A stretch of DNA of 64,000 nt from Chryseobacterium kimseyorum (GCF_025971945.1 NZ_JAPDHW010000003.1:1-64000), one strand, 5' to 3'; shown: positions 36,190 to 43,577, counted from the stretch's first letter. The notes: generated by a model not told the origin, from the letters alone. Numbers and translations: made by a program.

Positions 36190-37068
36190 ATGAACTGCAA
36201 ACAATTCAACAGCATATCGTTGGAAGAAGTCCTCCTTTCTCTCGGACACCTTCCAACGAAACAAAATGAAAAAGAAGCTTGGTATCTCAACCCTTTTGCC
36301 AGCGAATCCCAAGCATCTTTTAAAATCAATAAAAGTTTAAATAGGTGGTACTTATTTTCAGAAGGAATCGGTGGAAACAATACTGACTTTATGAAGAAGT
36401 ATCTCGTTACTTCAGTAAATGGAGTTTTAATTTGGGCAGAAAATCAGAACTTTTCTTCTTTTCAAAATCAAGAAATTTCTAATCGGAAGTCAGAAAACCC
36501 AACTAAAAATTATGAGATACTTGACGTAAATGGAATCCAGCATCCTGCACTTTTGGAATATTTAAGAGAAAGAAAAGTTGGAAATCAAACTCAGTTCTTA
36601 AACGAAATTCATTACCGAATGAATGATAAAAACTATTTCGGAATTGGTTTAAAAAATGATTCTGGCGGTTACGAAATTCGTAATAAATACTCCAAAATTT
36701 GTTTGGGTAAAAAAGATATTTCTACTATAAAAAATGGATCAGAATCGCTTCGGGTTTTCGAGGGCTTTTTCGATTTTCTTTCCTTTAAAAATGTTGAGAA
36801 TTTTTTAGAAAAAGAACCTTCTGATTATATCATTTTGAATTCGGTTTCGATGATTCACAATATTAAAAGTTCACTAGGAAATTATGAAAATATCGAGCTT
36901 TATTTTGACAATGATGAAGCCGGAAATCGTGCCGTTGAAATTATTAGAAATGAAAATCAAAACGCAGATGATTGTCGGGTTTTATATTCAGATTTTAAAG
37001 ACTTAAATGACTGGATAATTCACAGAAATCCATCACCTGAAAGACATGTAAGACAAAGGCGAAGGTGA
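36190..37068 (+). CDS. CHC2/toprim-type primase
   Basis: 292 residues. The N-terminal 60 residues resemble the zinc-finger domain of DnaG-type primases (AWYLNPFASESQASFKINKSLNRWYLFSEGIGGN) but lack the zinc Cys/His set. The toprim domain follows (about 185-275): RVFEGFFDFLSF with the catalytic Glu and YFDNDEAGNRA with DxD. It would lay primers for the element's replication. Common in Bacteroidota mobilizable elements next to mob genes. Confidence 0.85.
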   Translation: MNCKQFNSISLEEVLLSLGHLPTKQNEKEAWYLNPFASESQASFKINKSLNRWYLFSEGIGGNNTDFMKKYLVTSVNGVLIWAENQNFSSFQNQEISNRKSENPTKNYEILDVNGIQHPALLEYLRERKVGNQTQFLNEIHYRMNDKNYFGIGLKNDSGGYEIRNKYSKICLGKKDISTIKNGSESLRVFEGFFDFLSFKNVENFLEKEPSDYIILNSVSMIHNIKSSLGNYENIELYFDNDEAGNRAVEIIRNENQNADDCRVLYSDFKDLNDWIIHRNPSPERHVRQRRR

Positions 37069-37191
37069 GTAAAATAAATACAGGTAAAATATGGTGGTAT
37101 GTTAGTGCAAAAAGTACCCAAAGTTTACAATAAGCGTAACCGCTGATTGCAAAATTGGGATTTTTGATTTCTTCCTGTCGTCAGAAATGTT
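37069..37191. other. Candidate transfer origin (oriT) region
   Basis: This gap directly precedes mobC, where the oriT of such elements usually lies. It holds AGCG-TAAC-CGCT and, at 37167-37182, ATTTCTTCCTGTCGTC flanked by short inverted arms (ATTTC / GAAAT). A 15/16 copy of that string appears at 54148-54163. No nick site can be proven. Confidence 0.35.
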
Positions 37192-37665
37192 TTGAAATAC
37201 ACTAAAATTAATGAAATGAAAAATGAATTTTTACAAGATTTTATTAGACAAGCCACCAAAGAAAATGAAACCAAAATTGCTCAGGAAAAAAGAAAAAAGC
37301 ATTTTCAAGAATTGGGTAGAAAAGGTGGCTTAAAAACCAAAGAAAATAAAAAGCTCGATAAGGTTATTTCAATAAGAATGACCAATCCTGAATATAAAAT
37401 TCTGCTTGAGAAACAAGAAAAATATCCGCTAAAACTATCAACGTATATCCGATACGTTTTGTTCGAAAAAGAACTTAAAATCAATGAATTTCAAACCGAT
37501 GAAATCTTGCTTCAATATGGTACTCATTTCAAAAAAATCACCAATCTTTTACGAAATCGAGAATGGAATGTTTTTGAGAACAAGAAGGAAATATTAATGA
37601 AAATTGAAAATCTAATCGAATTGATTCATCAATATTTATATTCAAAAATTCAGGAAAATGAATAA
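37192..37665 (+). CDS. MobC-like relaxosome protein
   Basis: 157 residues. An N-terminal basic helix (QEKRKKHFQELGRKGGLKTK) is followed by a ribbon-helix-helix-like part (KVISIRMTNPEYKILLEKQEK ... STYIRYVLFE), the usual form of MobC accessory factors that bind oriT. ATG 37216 is an alternative start. It overlaps the relaxase start by eight bases, so the two are coupled. Confidence 0.8.
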   Translation: MKYTKINEMKNEFLQDFIRQATKENETKIAQEKRKKHFQELGRKGGLKTKENKKLDKVISIRMTNPEYKILLEKQEKYPLKLSTYIRYVLFEKELKINEFQTDEILLQYGTHFKKITNLLRNREWNVFENKKEILMKIENLIELIHQYLYSKIQENE

Positions 37666-38806
37666 TTCTGCAACCACAAGAACCATTACAAAAATTGCTT
37701 TGGAATATAATGGCAATGACAAGGGAACAGCCGAAATGGTTTCATCAAATAATCTTTTGAGTTCAACTTCAGAAGGTCAGTTTCACGAAATGAAAATTGT
37801 TGCAGAACGTAATCCAAAAGTGAAGAAATGGGCTTTAACAGGCTATATTTCTCAACCCGAAGAAATTGGAAGAAAGTTAACGGATCAAGAGTTTACAGAA
37901 ATCGCTACTAAAGCTTTAGAAAAAATTGGAGTGAGCGATAAGAATCAATTTCGATTGGATATTCATAACAGTACGAAACAAAAACATATTCATTTTATCG
38001 TGAACAGGATTGATATTTCGGGAAAATGTACAGTAAAATCACACGATGTTGGAAGAAGATTCGGAGAAGCTGTTCGGGAAGTCTGTAAAGAGAAAGGATT
38101 GTTAACCGATGTCGAAATTGGAATTCAGAAAAAAGCGGAGATGCTTAAAAGCTTGACCGAAGCCATTAGGTCAGAAGATAATTTTGATAATCTCATCTCA
38201 GAAATGAAGAAAAAAGGTTTTGAAGTTCAATTGTCTTCAAATGTTAAAGATGGAATTTCGGGAATGCGCATTGTGATGGAAAAGGACAAAAATCATCAAA
38301 CTGATAGGATTTATAAAGCTGGTTACAAATTATCTGAAATCTCAAATCAGCTGAAAATTTCAGAGATAAAATCTGTATTTGAAATGAAAAAAGTGGTCAG
38401 GGAAGCACAAAAACACACTGACAATTTAAAGGAATTTCGGGAAAATATGCAAGGAAAAGGATTCTCTGTAAAGATTAAATACAAAGGAGAATTTATAGCC
38501 GGTCAAAAAAATGAAATCCAAGACTTTTGGATAAAAAAAATTGGGAGTAGTCAAGAGAAAAACGGATTCTTTTTTCTGAAAAATGTCGGGTTCTCTCTTT
38601 CTGCAATAGATTTTGATCTTGGTGATGCGGTAAAATCATTGAATCAAAATAGTGTTATAAATGATACAAGTAATCATCTGAAATCAGAAAAAAATGAAAG
38701 CCTAATAGAAATTGCAGGTGGATTATTGGGTGACTTCCTTAATCCAACCTATGTTTCACAGGACGAAGATGAACTCTGGAAAAAGAAGCGAAAATTAAGA
38801 CGATAA
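37658..38806 (+). CDS. Relaxase / mobilization nuclease (MobA/VirD2 type)
   Basis: Nicks oriT and leads the strand into the recipient. 382 residues; the N-terminal relaxase domain (about 1-150) has the metal-binding HxHxxxN motif in QKHIHFIVNRID and an upstream Tyr-containing segment. The C-terminal half is helical and charged. No coupling protein (VirD4/TraG) or secretion genes are present in the window, so the element needs a helper for transfer: it is mobilizable, not self-transmissible. Confidence 0.9.
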   Translation: MNNSATTRTITKIALEYNGNDKGTAEMVSSNNLLSSTSEGQFHEMKIVAERNPKVKKWALTGYISQPEEIGRKLTDQEFTEIATKALEKIGVSDKNQFRLDIHNSTKQKHIHFIVNRIDISGKCTVKSHDVGRRFGEAVREVCKEKGLLTDVEIGIQKKAEMLKSLTEAIRSEDNFDNLISEMKKKGFEVQLSSNVKDGISGMRIVMEKDKNHQTDRIYKAGYKLSEISNQLKISEIKSVFEMKKVVREAQKHTDNLKEFRENMQGKGFSVKIKYKGEFIAGQKNEIQDFWIKKIGSSQEKNGFFFLKNVGFSLSAIDFDLGDAVKSLNQNSVINDTSNHLKSEKNESLIEIAGGLLGDFLNPTYVSQDEDELWKKKRKLRR

Positions 38807-38829
38807 TCAAAAATTTTAAAAGAATCAAT

Positions 38830-39462
38830 ATGGAAAATGAAAATCAAGAATCCAAAAGTAGCGGAATGGAAATTTTGGAAAACGTAATAAAATCAAATGA
38901 GAATAACATTGCCTCAAATTTGGAGAATAGGGAATCTAATGCCGAATTGAAATCCAATATCGAAGATTTCTTATTAGCAATTGGTCAACTGCAATTAGAC
39001 TTTGGAGTCGTAAAAGAAATTCACAGTGAAACATTGGGATTTTATGATTTAGAGCAAATCAAAAGAGCTGAATTTCTTGCCAGTATTCCTACCCAGATAG
39101 AGACAGTGCTAGCTAAAGAAACTAGCGAAGGTTTACAAAATTTTGGAAAGGATGTAAAATGGAGGAAGAAATTTTTTTGGAGCGGAATTGGAGTCTTTGT
39201 CTTTGCGGTTTTAGTATTTGGTGCGTCCGTCGCTTTCGCAACCAAATGGTACAAAGAAAGTATCAAAGCCAAAAGCGAATTACGCCAAGATATATTAAAA
39301 GAAATTGCTGATGAAGGAAAAAAGATCTACGATGAAGATGAGATTAAAATATTGAGTGAAAATACTCAAGTGATGCAATTGTGGATTAAGAATAATCCAA
39401 AAAAAGCAGAAGATTTTCTGCGGTTTACAGATGGATATGAAGCTAGTATGCAATCAAAATAA
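38830..39462 (+). CDS. Coiled-coil protein with one membrane helix (mob-operon)
   Basis: 210 residues: helical N-terminal part (about 1-110), one transmembrane helix (about 120-140, FFWSGIGVFVFAVLVFGASVAFA) and a charged C-terminal helix. I recognise no family. It follows the relaxase by 23 bases, so it is likely part of the mobilization unit and could dock the relaxosome at the membrane. Confidence 0.6.
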   Translation: MENENQESKSSGMEILENVIKSNENNIASNLENRESNAELKSNIEDFLLAIGQLQLDFGVVKEIHSETLGFYDLEQIKRAEFLASIPTQIETVLAKETSEGLQNFGKDVKWRKKFFWSGIGVFVFAVLVFGASVAFATKWYKESIKAKSELRQDILKEIADEGKKIYDEDEIKILSENTQVMQLWIKNNPKKAEDFLRFTDGYEASMQSK

Positions 39463-39534
39463 ATGGATAATGGATCCAATCAAATCTCAAGAAATGTAGT
39501 TCTAAAAATGCTGATTCTATCAAAAAACAAATAG

Positions 39535-39563
39535 TGAGCCGATTAAAAACATTAATCGGCTCA
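39535..39563. promoter_or_regulatory. Perfect 12-bp inverted repeat before fic, possible operator
   Basis: TGAGCCGATTAA and TTAATCGGCTCA (39535-39546 and 39552-39563) flank a 5-base centre. The repeat lies 11 bases upstream of a TATATTTG -7 box and covers the -33 region; no T-run follows. It may end the mob transcript, but the position fits an operator for the fic gene, whose product has a C-terminal HTH. Confidence 0.5.
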
Positions 39564-39573
39564 TATATTTAAG

Positions 39574-39581
39574 TATATTTG
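39574..39581 (+). promoter_or_regulatory. -7 box TATATTTG of fic
   Basis: TATATTTG matches TAnnTTTG 27 bases before ATG 39608. Confidence 0.55.
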
Positions 39582-39607
39582 AGCCAAATAAATTATTTAA
39601 TCAGTTC

Positions 39608-40711
39608 ATGGAATATATTTGGCAATCAGAAGATTTCCCGACATTCGTATTTAATAAGTCAGAAATCGTTCCGATGATTCAACAGTTTGCGCACGATTTG
39701 GGTGAAATATCTGGAATTATAATGGGCTTTTCTGAAGAAAATAAACAAGATTTATTTGCTGAAATTATGCTTTCTGAAGCACTAAAAACATCAGAAATTG
39801 AAGGAGAATATTTTAGTCGGGAAGATGTGATGTCCTCACTGAAAGCCAATTTAGGTATCAAAGATTACCATCAAAACAATCGGAACAAAAAGGCAAATGC
39901 CATTGCACATTTGATGATAGAAGTCCAAAACAGCTATCACAAGCCAATTTCTGAAAAAATACTTTTGGATTGGTATCATATCTTGATGGAAAATGAAAAA
40001 GGAATAAATGCCGGACAATTTCGAACAGGAATAGAACCTATGCAAGTGGTCTCTGGTAAATTTGGTGATTTCGTCATCCATTATGAAGCGCCACCTTCTG
40101 AGGATTTGCCACTGATGATACCGCAATTTTTGAAATGGTATAATGACTTTGAAATGAACGATATTGGAAAAATCGGAGAAGGTGTCGTGCTTTCGGCATT
40201 AGCGCATCTATATTTTGAGACGCTGCATCCTTTTGAAGATGGAAATGGGAGAATCGGACGTGCTTTAGCGGAAAAAGCTTTGTCCGAGAAACTTGAAACC
40301 CCTGTTTTTATTAGCATTTCAAAATCTATCGAAAAGGATAAAAACCGTTACTACGAAGAATTAAAGCTGGCTCAGCGAAATCTTGAGGTAAACAGCTGGA
40401 TGCTTTATTTTTGCTCAATATTGCAGGATGCTTTACTCGATTCTAAAAATCAAGCACTTTTTACTTTGAAGAAAACTTTGTTTTTCGATCAATTTAAAAA
40501 CCAACTTAATGAAAGAGAATTGAAGGCTATTCAGAAAATGACAGAAATGGGAGAAAATTCTTTTTTTGGCGGAATGAATGCGAAAAAGTATATGTCTATC
40601 AACAAAATTTCTAAAGCTACTGCAACCAGAGATTTACAACATCTTTCCGAAATTGGAGTTTTTCTAAAATCGGGTGGTGGCCGTTCCATTTCTTATCAGT
40701 TGAATTTGTAA
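39608..40711 (+). CDS. Fic-family protein (AMP transferase), class II
   Basis: Transfers AMP or a similar group to a target protein. 367 residues: an N-terminal DUF4172-like part, the Fic domain with the full HPFEDGNGRIGR motif near residue 205, and a C-terminal winged helix-turn-helix (SINKISKATATRDLQHLSEIGVFLKSGGGR). An inhibitory helix motif (S/T-x-x-x-E-G) is visible as TSEIEG near residue 62, in front of the Fic domain, which marks class II, self-inhibited Fic proteins. The HTH suggests that it binds its own promoter. Cargo of the mobile element; toxin-like but with its antitoxin built in. Confidence 0.9.
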   Translation: MEYIWQSEDFPTFVFNKSEIVPMIQQFAHDLGEISGIIMGFSEENKQDLFAEIMLSEALKTSEIEGEYFSREDVMSSLKANLGIKDYHQNNRNKKANAIAHLMIEVQNSYHKPISEKILLDWYHILMENEKGINAGQFRTGIEPMQVVSGKFGDFVIHYEAPPSEDLPLMIPQFLKWYNDFEMNDIGKIGEGVVLSALAHLYFETLHPFEDGNGRIGRALAEKALSEKLETPVFISISKSIEKDKNRYYEELKLAQRNLEVNSWMLYFCSILQDALLDSKNQALFTLKKTLFFDQFKNQLNERELKAIQKMTEMGENSFFGGMNAKKYMSINKISKATATRDLQHLSEIGVFLKSGGGRSISYQLNL

Positions 40712-40835
40712 ATAATCAAATGTTATTTTGGGATGTTCGTTATTTCAATCAAAATAGATGTTTTCGTATGAAATAGCAATCATTCGTATTATTAACTATG
40801 TAAACCTTCTGAAGTTCAAACAACTGTTACAGCAA

Positions 40836-40988
40836 ATGGGAAAAAATAATAAGCTCGCAAGAGAGCGAGTAAGACTCACAAACTTACAGGTTTTTGAAGA
40901 ACAGACATTAGATGTTCAACATTTCAGTGCTAAAGTTTTGGTGAAAAAAGAAACCCACGCCGTTGTATACACCAGAAAAAGTAGTTAG
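40836..40988 (+). CDS. Small basic protein of unknown function
   Basis: 50 residues starting MGKNNKLARERVRLTNLQVF; the frame is open back to 40758 but ATG 40836 has the better context. It is rich in Lys and Arg at the start and has a beta-prone end. I do not recognise it. It faces the Cas12f-like gene tail to tail, with about 66 bases between the stops. Whether it is translated is uncertain. Confidence 0.35.
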   Translation: MGKNNKLARERVRLTNLQVFEEQTLDVQHFSAKVLVKKETHAVVYTRKSS

Positions 40989-40997
40989 TTTCCAGCA

Positions 40998-41052
40998 TTT
41001 AGTGAGTGTTCAAAACCTCACCCTACGGGTTTACAAGCACCCTCAATTTTTT
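40998..41052 (+). terminator. Weak hairpin and T-run between converging genes
   Basis: Behind the small gene, AGTGAG ... CTCAC and CCC-TA-GGG-type short stems are followed at 41047-41052 by ATTTTTT. It may end the plus-strand transcript and possibly the minus-strand one. Confidence 0.4.
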
Positions 41053-41054
41053 AG

Positions 41055-42149
41055 CTATCCGATGATCAATTCGATACCGGCCTTTTCTGCTTTGTATTTT
41101 ATTTTGGTCTGCAATTCATAGTAGCTCCAATTGCGAAGTACAAACTCCTGTTCTTTTGCAATCCCAATTTTGTCTTCCTGATCTTTTAGAATCAGTGTGC
41201 CCGCCTGTTGCCGGATGCAGAAATCAATGAGCATACGGCTATACATATGAAGATGATGACTGACAAAACGATTTTCGAGATTCTCTGTTTTGTGCAGTGC
41301 CTTCTGTTTCCGTTTGGTTCCGTGTCCTGAACGAGAGTAAGCGACTCCGGCTCGAATCCTTTTATTACTGGCCTGGATCGCCAACCTGCGGTAGAGGAAT
41401 TCCTCTTTCGAGCCAATATTCATTCGCACATTGTTGGCTTTTACCACAATTGGATGTTCTAATGATAAGGTAGCTTCAGCAATAATTTCGGGTTTTAAAC
41501 CGTGGTCTTCCTTTTCAAATTCGAAGACGGCCAGCCAAAAGATTTTACCGTCTTTCAGTTGTACCTGTGAGTTGCACAGCTTGATCTCTTCTCTTAAAAG
41601 GCGTTCCAGTATCATATGTTTATCACTGAAATCTCTTCCTAAATACGTTTTAATCGGAATGGCAAACATATTGAAAGTGAATGCTTTCTTCTCAGAATTA
41701 TATTTCATTTTGCTGATGCACTTGACAGGAAGCGGAATTGGAATGTCTTTTTTAAAGTTTCTCAGTGATTGTGATCCCTGCCAGTAGTCAGCTTTATTTT
41801 TAGAAAAGGTGGACTGGATTGTATTGTTCAGGCATCCCAGAATGTCGGTGGGGATTTCTCCCTTGAATCTGTCAAAGACTAAGCGTGCCGTGGTATTTGT
41901 TTTCGAACGGTCGAAGATTCCCATTTCGTTTTTTTTTTCATCAGCTAACTTATATTGGATTTCTTCTGTCAGGTAAAAGAAATCCTTGATCATTTCCTGT
42001 ACATACAGATGGGAAACAATCAGATTAGCCGCCCGGAAGCAACGGTTCTGATACCGGTAGAGTTTTTCCCACATCTGGCTTTTATCATCGGATGGAACAT
42101 CAATTAACAGTTGAATTTTCCGGGTCAGGGTTATCGTGGATTTTTCCAT
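41055..42149 (-). CDS. Nuclease-dead Cas12f/TnpB-like protein paired with a sigma factor
   Basis: 364 residues from ATG 42149, which follows the sigma-factor stop by one base (TGA-T-ATG); a longer frame from 42251 would run through the sigma gene. The N-terminal half is helical with a TnpB-like RYQNRCFRAANLIVSHLY helix, then a beta WED-like FWLAVFEFEK. From about 225 the RuvC-like fold follows: ATLSLEHPIVV (no Asp where G-I-D-L-G is expected), an Arg/Lys helix with RFVSHHLHMYSRMLIDF, and GTLILKDQED, where the catalytic Glu is replaced by Lys 322. The protein stops after KAEKAGIELIIG, before the RuvC-III Asp and the Cys4 zinc ribbon. It can therefore bind a guide RNA and DNA but should not cut. 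Partner: the sigma factor upstream. Confidence 0.8.
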   Translation of the reverse strand: MEKSTITLTRKIQLLIDVPSDDKSQMWEKLYRYQNRCFRAANLIVSHLYVQEMIKDFFYLTEEIQYKLADEKKNEMGIFDRSKTNTTARLVFDRFKGEIPTDILGCLNNTIQSTFSKNKADYWQGSQSLRNFKKDIPIPLPVKCISKMKYNSEKKAFTFNMFAIPIKTYLGRDFSDKHMILERLLREEIKLCNSQVQLKDGKIFWLAVFEFEKEDHGLKPEIIAEATLSLEHPIVVKANNVRMNIGSKEEFLYRRLAIQASNKRIRAGVAYSRSGHGTKRKQKALHKTENLENRFVSHHLHMYSRMLIDFCIRQQAGTLILKDQEDKIGIAKEQEFVLRNWSYYELQTKIKYKAEKAGIELIIG

Positions 42150-42150
42150 A

Positions 42151-42966
42151 TCAAAGTGGTATTTCAGAAGTGTTTTGATTTTGCAGATGCTGATAGGCGT
42201 ACAGAAATTCCCGATGAACTTCTTTTTCCGGTAGTTGGAGTTCTTGTGCAATCACTGCAAAAGAAGATTTCTGTTCAAATCGTCTTTTGATAATCTCGAG
42301 CTGCTGACTGCTGAGTTGTTCTGACTGCTCTTTTTTAAGTGCAGGTTTTTCCTCTGGCTGCTCAAAAGAAGTGACTTTAAGAATTTTCCGAAGCTCCTCT
42401 ATTGCTTTGCTCACCTCTGTGCTGATGCCTGTCACGCTGCTTCCCATAGCTACTGCAATGGGTTTATATTGAAAGCCATATTCAAGGCAGAGTTCTATCA
42501 AGTGTTTCCTTTTGGGGTTCAGTACGGGTAAAACCTTTGTGATTTCATCAAATCTTTTCTGGTCGGATTCCTGACTATGTAGATACTCTTTATCTTTCAG
42601 AGGATCATAACCTGCAAAATAATCCTGATAATTCTCGAAACTATCAAGAGAAGCCATTAAGCGGCTGAATTTATTCCGGGGAGCACTGACATATGCTATA
42701 CAATCCCTTTTCATTACAAACCGTAAAAAGCCTGTAATATGATCAGGTGTCTCAATGGTCTCGCGGTGCAGCCACAATTTGAGAAAGGTATCCTGAACAA
42801 TAGTGTCCACTACAAAATCATCCTTCAAAACCTGCCATCCAAGCCAGAAAAGAAGTCTCTTGTGGCGTAAATGAAGATGTTCGAGAGCAATGGGATTTCC
42901 TTCTTTCAACATTTTATACAGCTGAAAATCGGTTAACTTTCGAGGCAAAGTGTTTGTTCTTTTCAT
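42151..42966 (-). CDS. ECF-type sigma factor with extra C-terminal HTH
   Basis: 271 residues. Sigma region 2 spans about 25-92 (LEHLHLRHKRLLFWLGWQVL ... DTIVQDTFLKLWLH), a long linker follows (93-140), and region 4 spans about 142-197 (VLPVLNPKRKHLIELCLEYGFQYKPIAVAMGSSVTGISTEVSKAIEEL). An added C-terminal segment (about 218-262, QQLEIIKRRFEQKSSFAVIAQELQLPEKEVHREFLYAYQHL) looks like a second region-4-type HTH and is not usual for ECF factors. No anti-sigma gene is nearby. The Cas12f-like gene starts one base behind its stop, so it probably brings RNA polymerase to sites found by that protein. Confidence 0.85.
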   Translation of the reverse strand: MKRTNTLPRKLTDFQLYKMLKEGNPIALEHLHLRHKRLLFWLGWQVLKDDFVVDTIVQDTFLKLWLHRETIETPDHITGFLRFVMKRDCIAYVSAPRNKFSRLMASLDSFENYQDYFAGYDPLKDKEYLHSQESDQKRFDEITKVLPVLNPKRKHLIELCLEYGFQYKPIAVAMGSSVTGISTEVSKAIEELRKILKVTSFEQPEEKPALKKEQSEQLSSQQLEIIKRRFEQKSSFAVIAQELQLPEKEVHREFLYAYQHLQNQNTSEIPL

Positions 42967-43064
42967 AAGCAGCGTATCTAGCTAAATTATTGCTGGAAGG
43001 AACTGCTTATATCTAAAGAAGAATTCTAATTACATCTTAACCCTCATTCTTTTAGTTTAGCAAA

Positions 43065-43263
43065 AAAGAAAAAGCGTGGAACTCAACTTACCGATTGGAG
43101 GTACTGGCATACCGAGCAACGATAAGAGAGCCCACGCCGAAGTCGTGGGCACATTTACTTATCAACTCGTTGCTTTTTGAAAAGTGCCAGTTTTCCAATC
43201 GAGAATCTAAGCAATAGCTTCTTTATTTCTTTGAACTATCGCAAAGTTACAACCTTGTAACTT
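43065..43263 (-). ncRNA. Highly structured RNA upstream of the sigma/dCas12f genes, candidate guide RNA
   Basis: The minus-strand RNA starts about 43263, seven bases behind a TACATTTG box. Stems, in plus coordinates: 43244-43263 (perfect palindrome); 43211-43217 with 43236-43242; then a nested long hairpin of 43092-43099/43194-43201, 43103-43109/43185-43191, 43115-43126/43158-43174 (two 6-bp helices with a 5-base bulge) and 43130-43136/43144-43150, the last capped by a C(UUCG)G tetraloop only when read on the minus strand. Behind the structure come about 20 unpaired bases (GTAAGTTGAGTTCCACGC) and T-runs (43061-43078). The free 3' part could be the guide. No other promoter precedes the sigma gene, so this may also be the operon leader. 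Confidence 0.65.
43244..43263. promoter_or_regulatory. 20-bp palindrome at the ncRNA start
   Basis: AAGTTACAA-CC-TTGTAACTT is perfectly symmetrical and spans the predicted transcription start of the ncRNA. It may be an operator in DNA or the first hairpin of the RNA. Confidence 0.5.
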
Positions 43264-43269
43264 ATACCA

Positions 43270-43277
43270 CAAATGTA
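43270..43277 (-). promoter_or_regulatory. -7 box TACATTTG for ncRNA and sigma/dCas12f genes
   Basis: The minus strand reads TACATTTG, a full TAnnTTTG match. The perfect palindrome 43293-43312 occupies the -33 region. I see no further TAnnTTTG box between here and ATG 42966. Confidence 0.65.
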
Positions 43278-43292
43278 ATAAAAAAAGTTTAA

Positions 43293-43312
43293 TTACGGTC
43301 GAACGACCGTAA
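43293..43312. promoter_or_regulatory. 20-bp palindromic operator between divergent ncRNA and HTH gene
   Basis: TTACGGTCG-AA-CGACCGTAA is a perfect palindrome. It overlaps the -33 region of the minus-strand promoter and lies upstream of the plus-strand HTH gene's TTCTTTTG box (43332-43339), where a regulator could control both directions. Confidence 0.6.
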
Positions 43313-43343
43313 AATTTCATTAACAAAATATTTCTTTTGTCAT

Positions 43344-43577
43344 ATGATTGACATAAACGAGAAAATTTGCTCTTTTATAACCAAGAATTGGTTACTGCCA
43401 TGGCTTAAAGAAAATAAGTCACAAAACTCGTTCGCTAAAAATCACGATGTGGAAGAAAGTACTATACGAAAAATTAAAAGTGATAATACTTATAGAATTC
43501 CTGTTGAGACACTTTACAAAATTTGCAAAGCGAGAAAAATAACTTTAGAACAATTTTTCCAACTAATAAATGAATAA
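43344..43577 (+). CDS. Small Cro/CI-type HTH regulator
   Basis: 77 residues with an HTH_3-like domain: SQNSFAKNHDVEESTIRKIKSDNTYRIPVETLYKICKARKITLEQFF. It is transcribed away from the ncRNA and probably binds the palindrome at 43293-43312 to control itself and the sigma/dCas12f unit. A TTCTTTTG box ends four bases before the ATG, so the mRNA may have almost no leader. A hairpin with a GAGA loop follows immediately. Confidence 0.75.
   Translation: MIDINEKICSFITKNWLLPWLKENKSQNSFAKNHDVEESTIRKIKSDNTYRIPVETLYKICKARKITLEQFFQLINE

Noticed and set aside
37658-38806. Self-transmissible conjugative element
   Set aside because: No coupling protein, VirB4/TraG-type ATPase or other Tra genes are present in the window.
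41055-42251. Active IS605-type TnpB element
   Set aside because: No TnpA gene and no IS605-type end hairpins are seen, the RuvC residues and zinc ribbon are missing, and the gene is coupled to a sigma factor.
42150-42251. Longer N terminus (34 more residues) for the Cas12f-like protein
   Set aside because: It would lie wholly within the sigma gene, and the TnpB-like N terminus starts at ATG 42149.
43065-43263. 6S RNA
   Set aside because: A long irregular hairpin is also the form of 6S RNA, but this one is in mobile DNA, has a UUCG cap and three strong helices without the large central bubble, and precedes a Cas12f-like gene. Not fully excluded.
41000-43300. CRISPR array as source of guides
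   Set aside because: No regularly spaced repeats were found here or elsewhere in the window.
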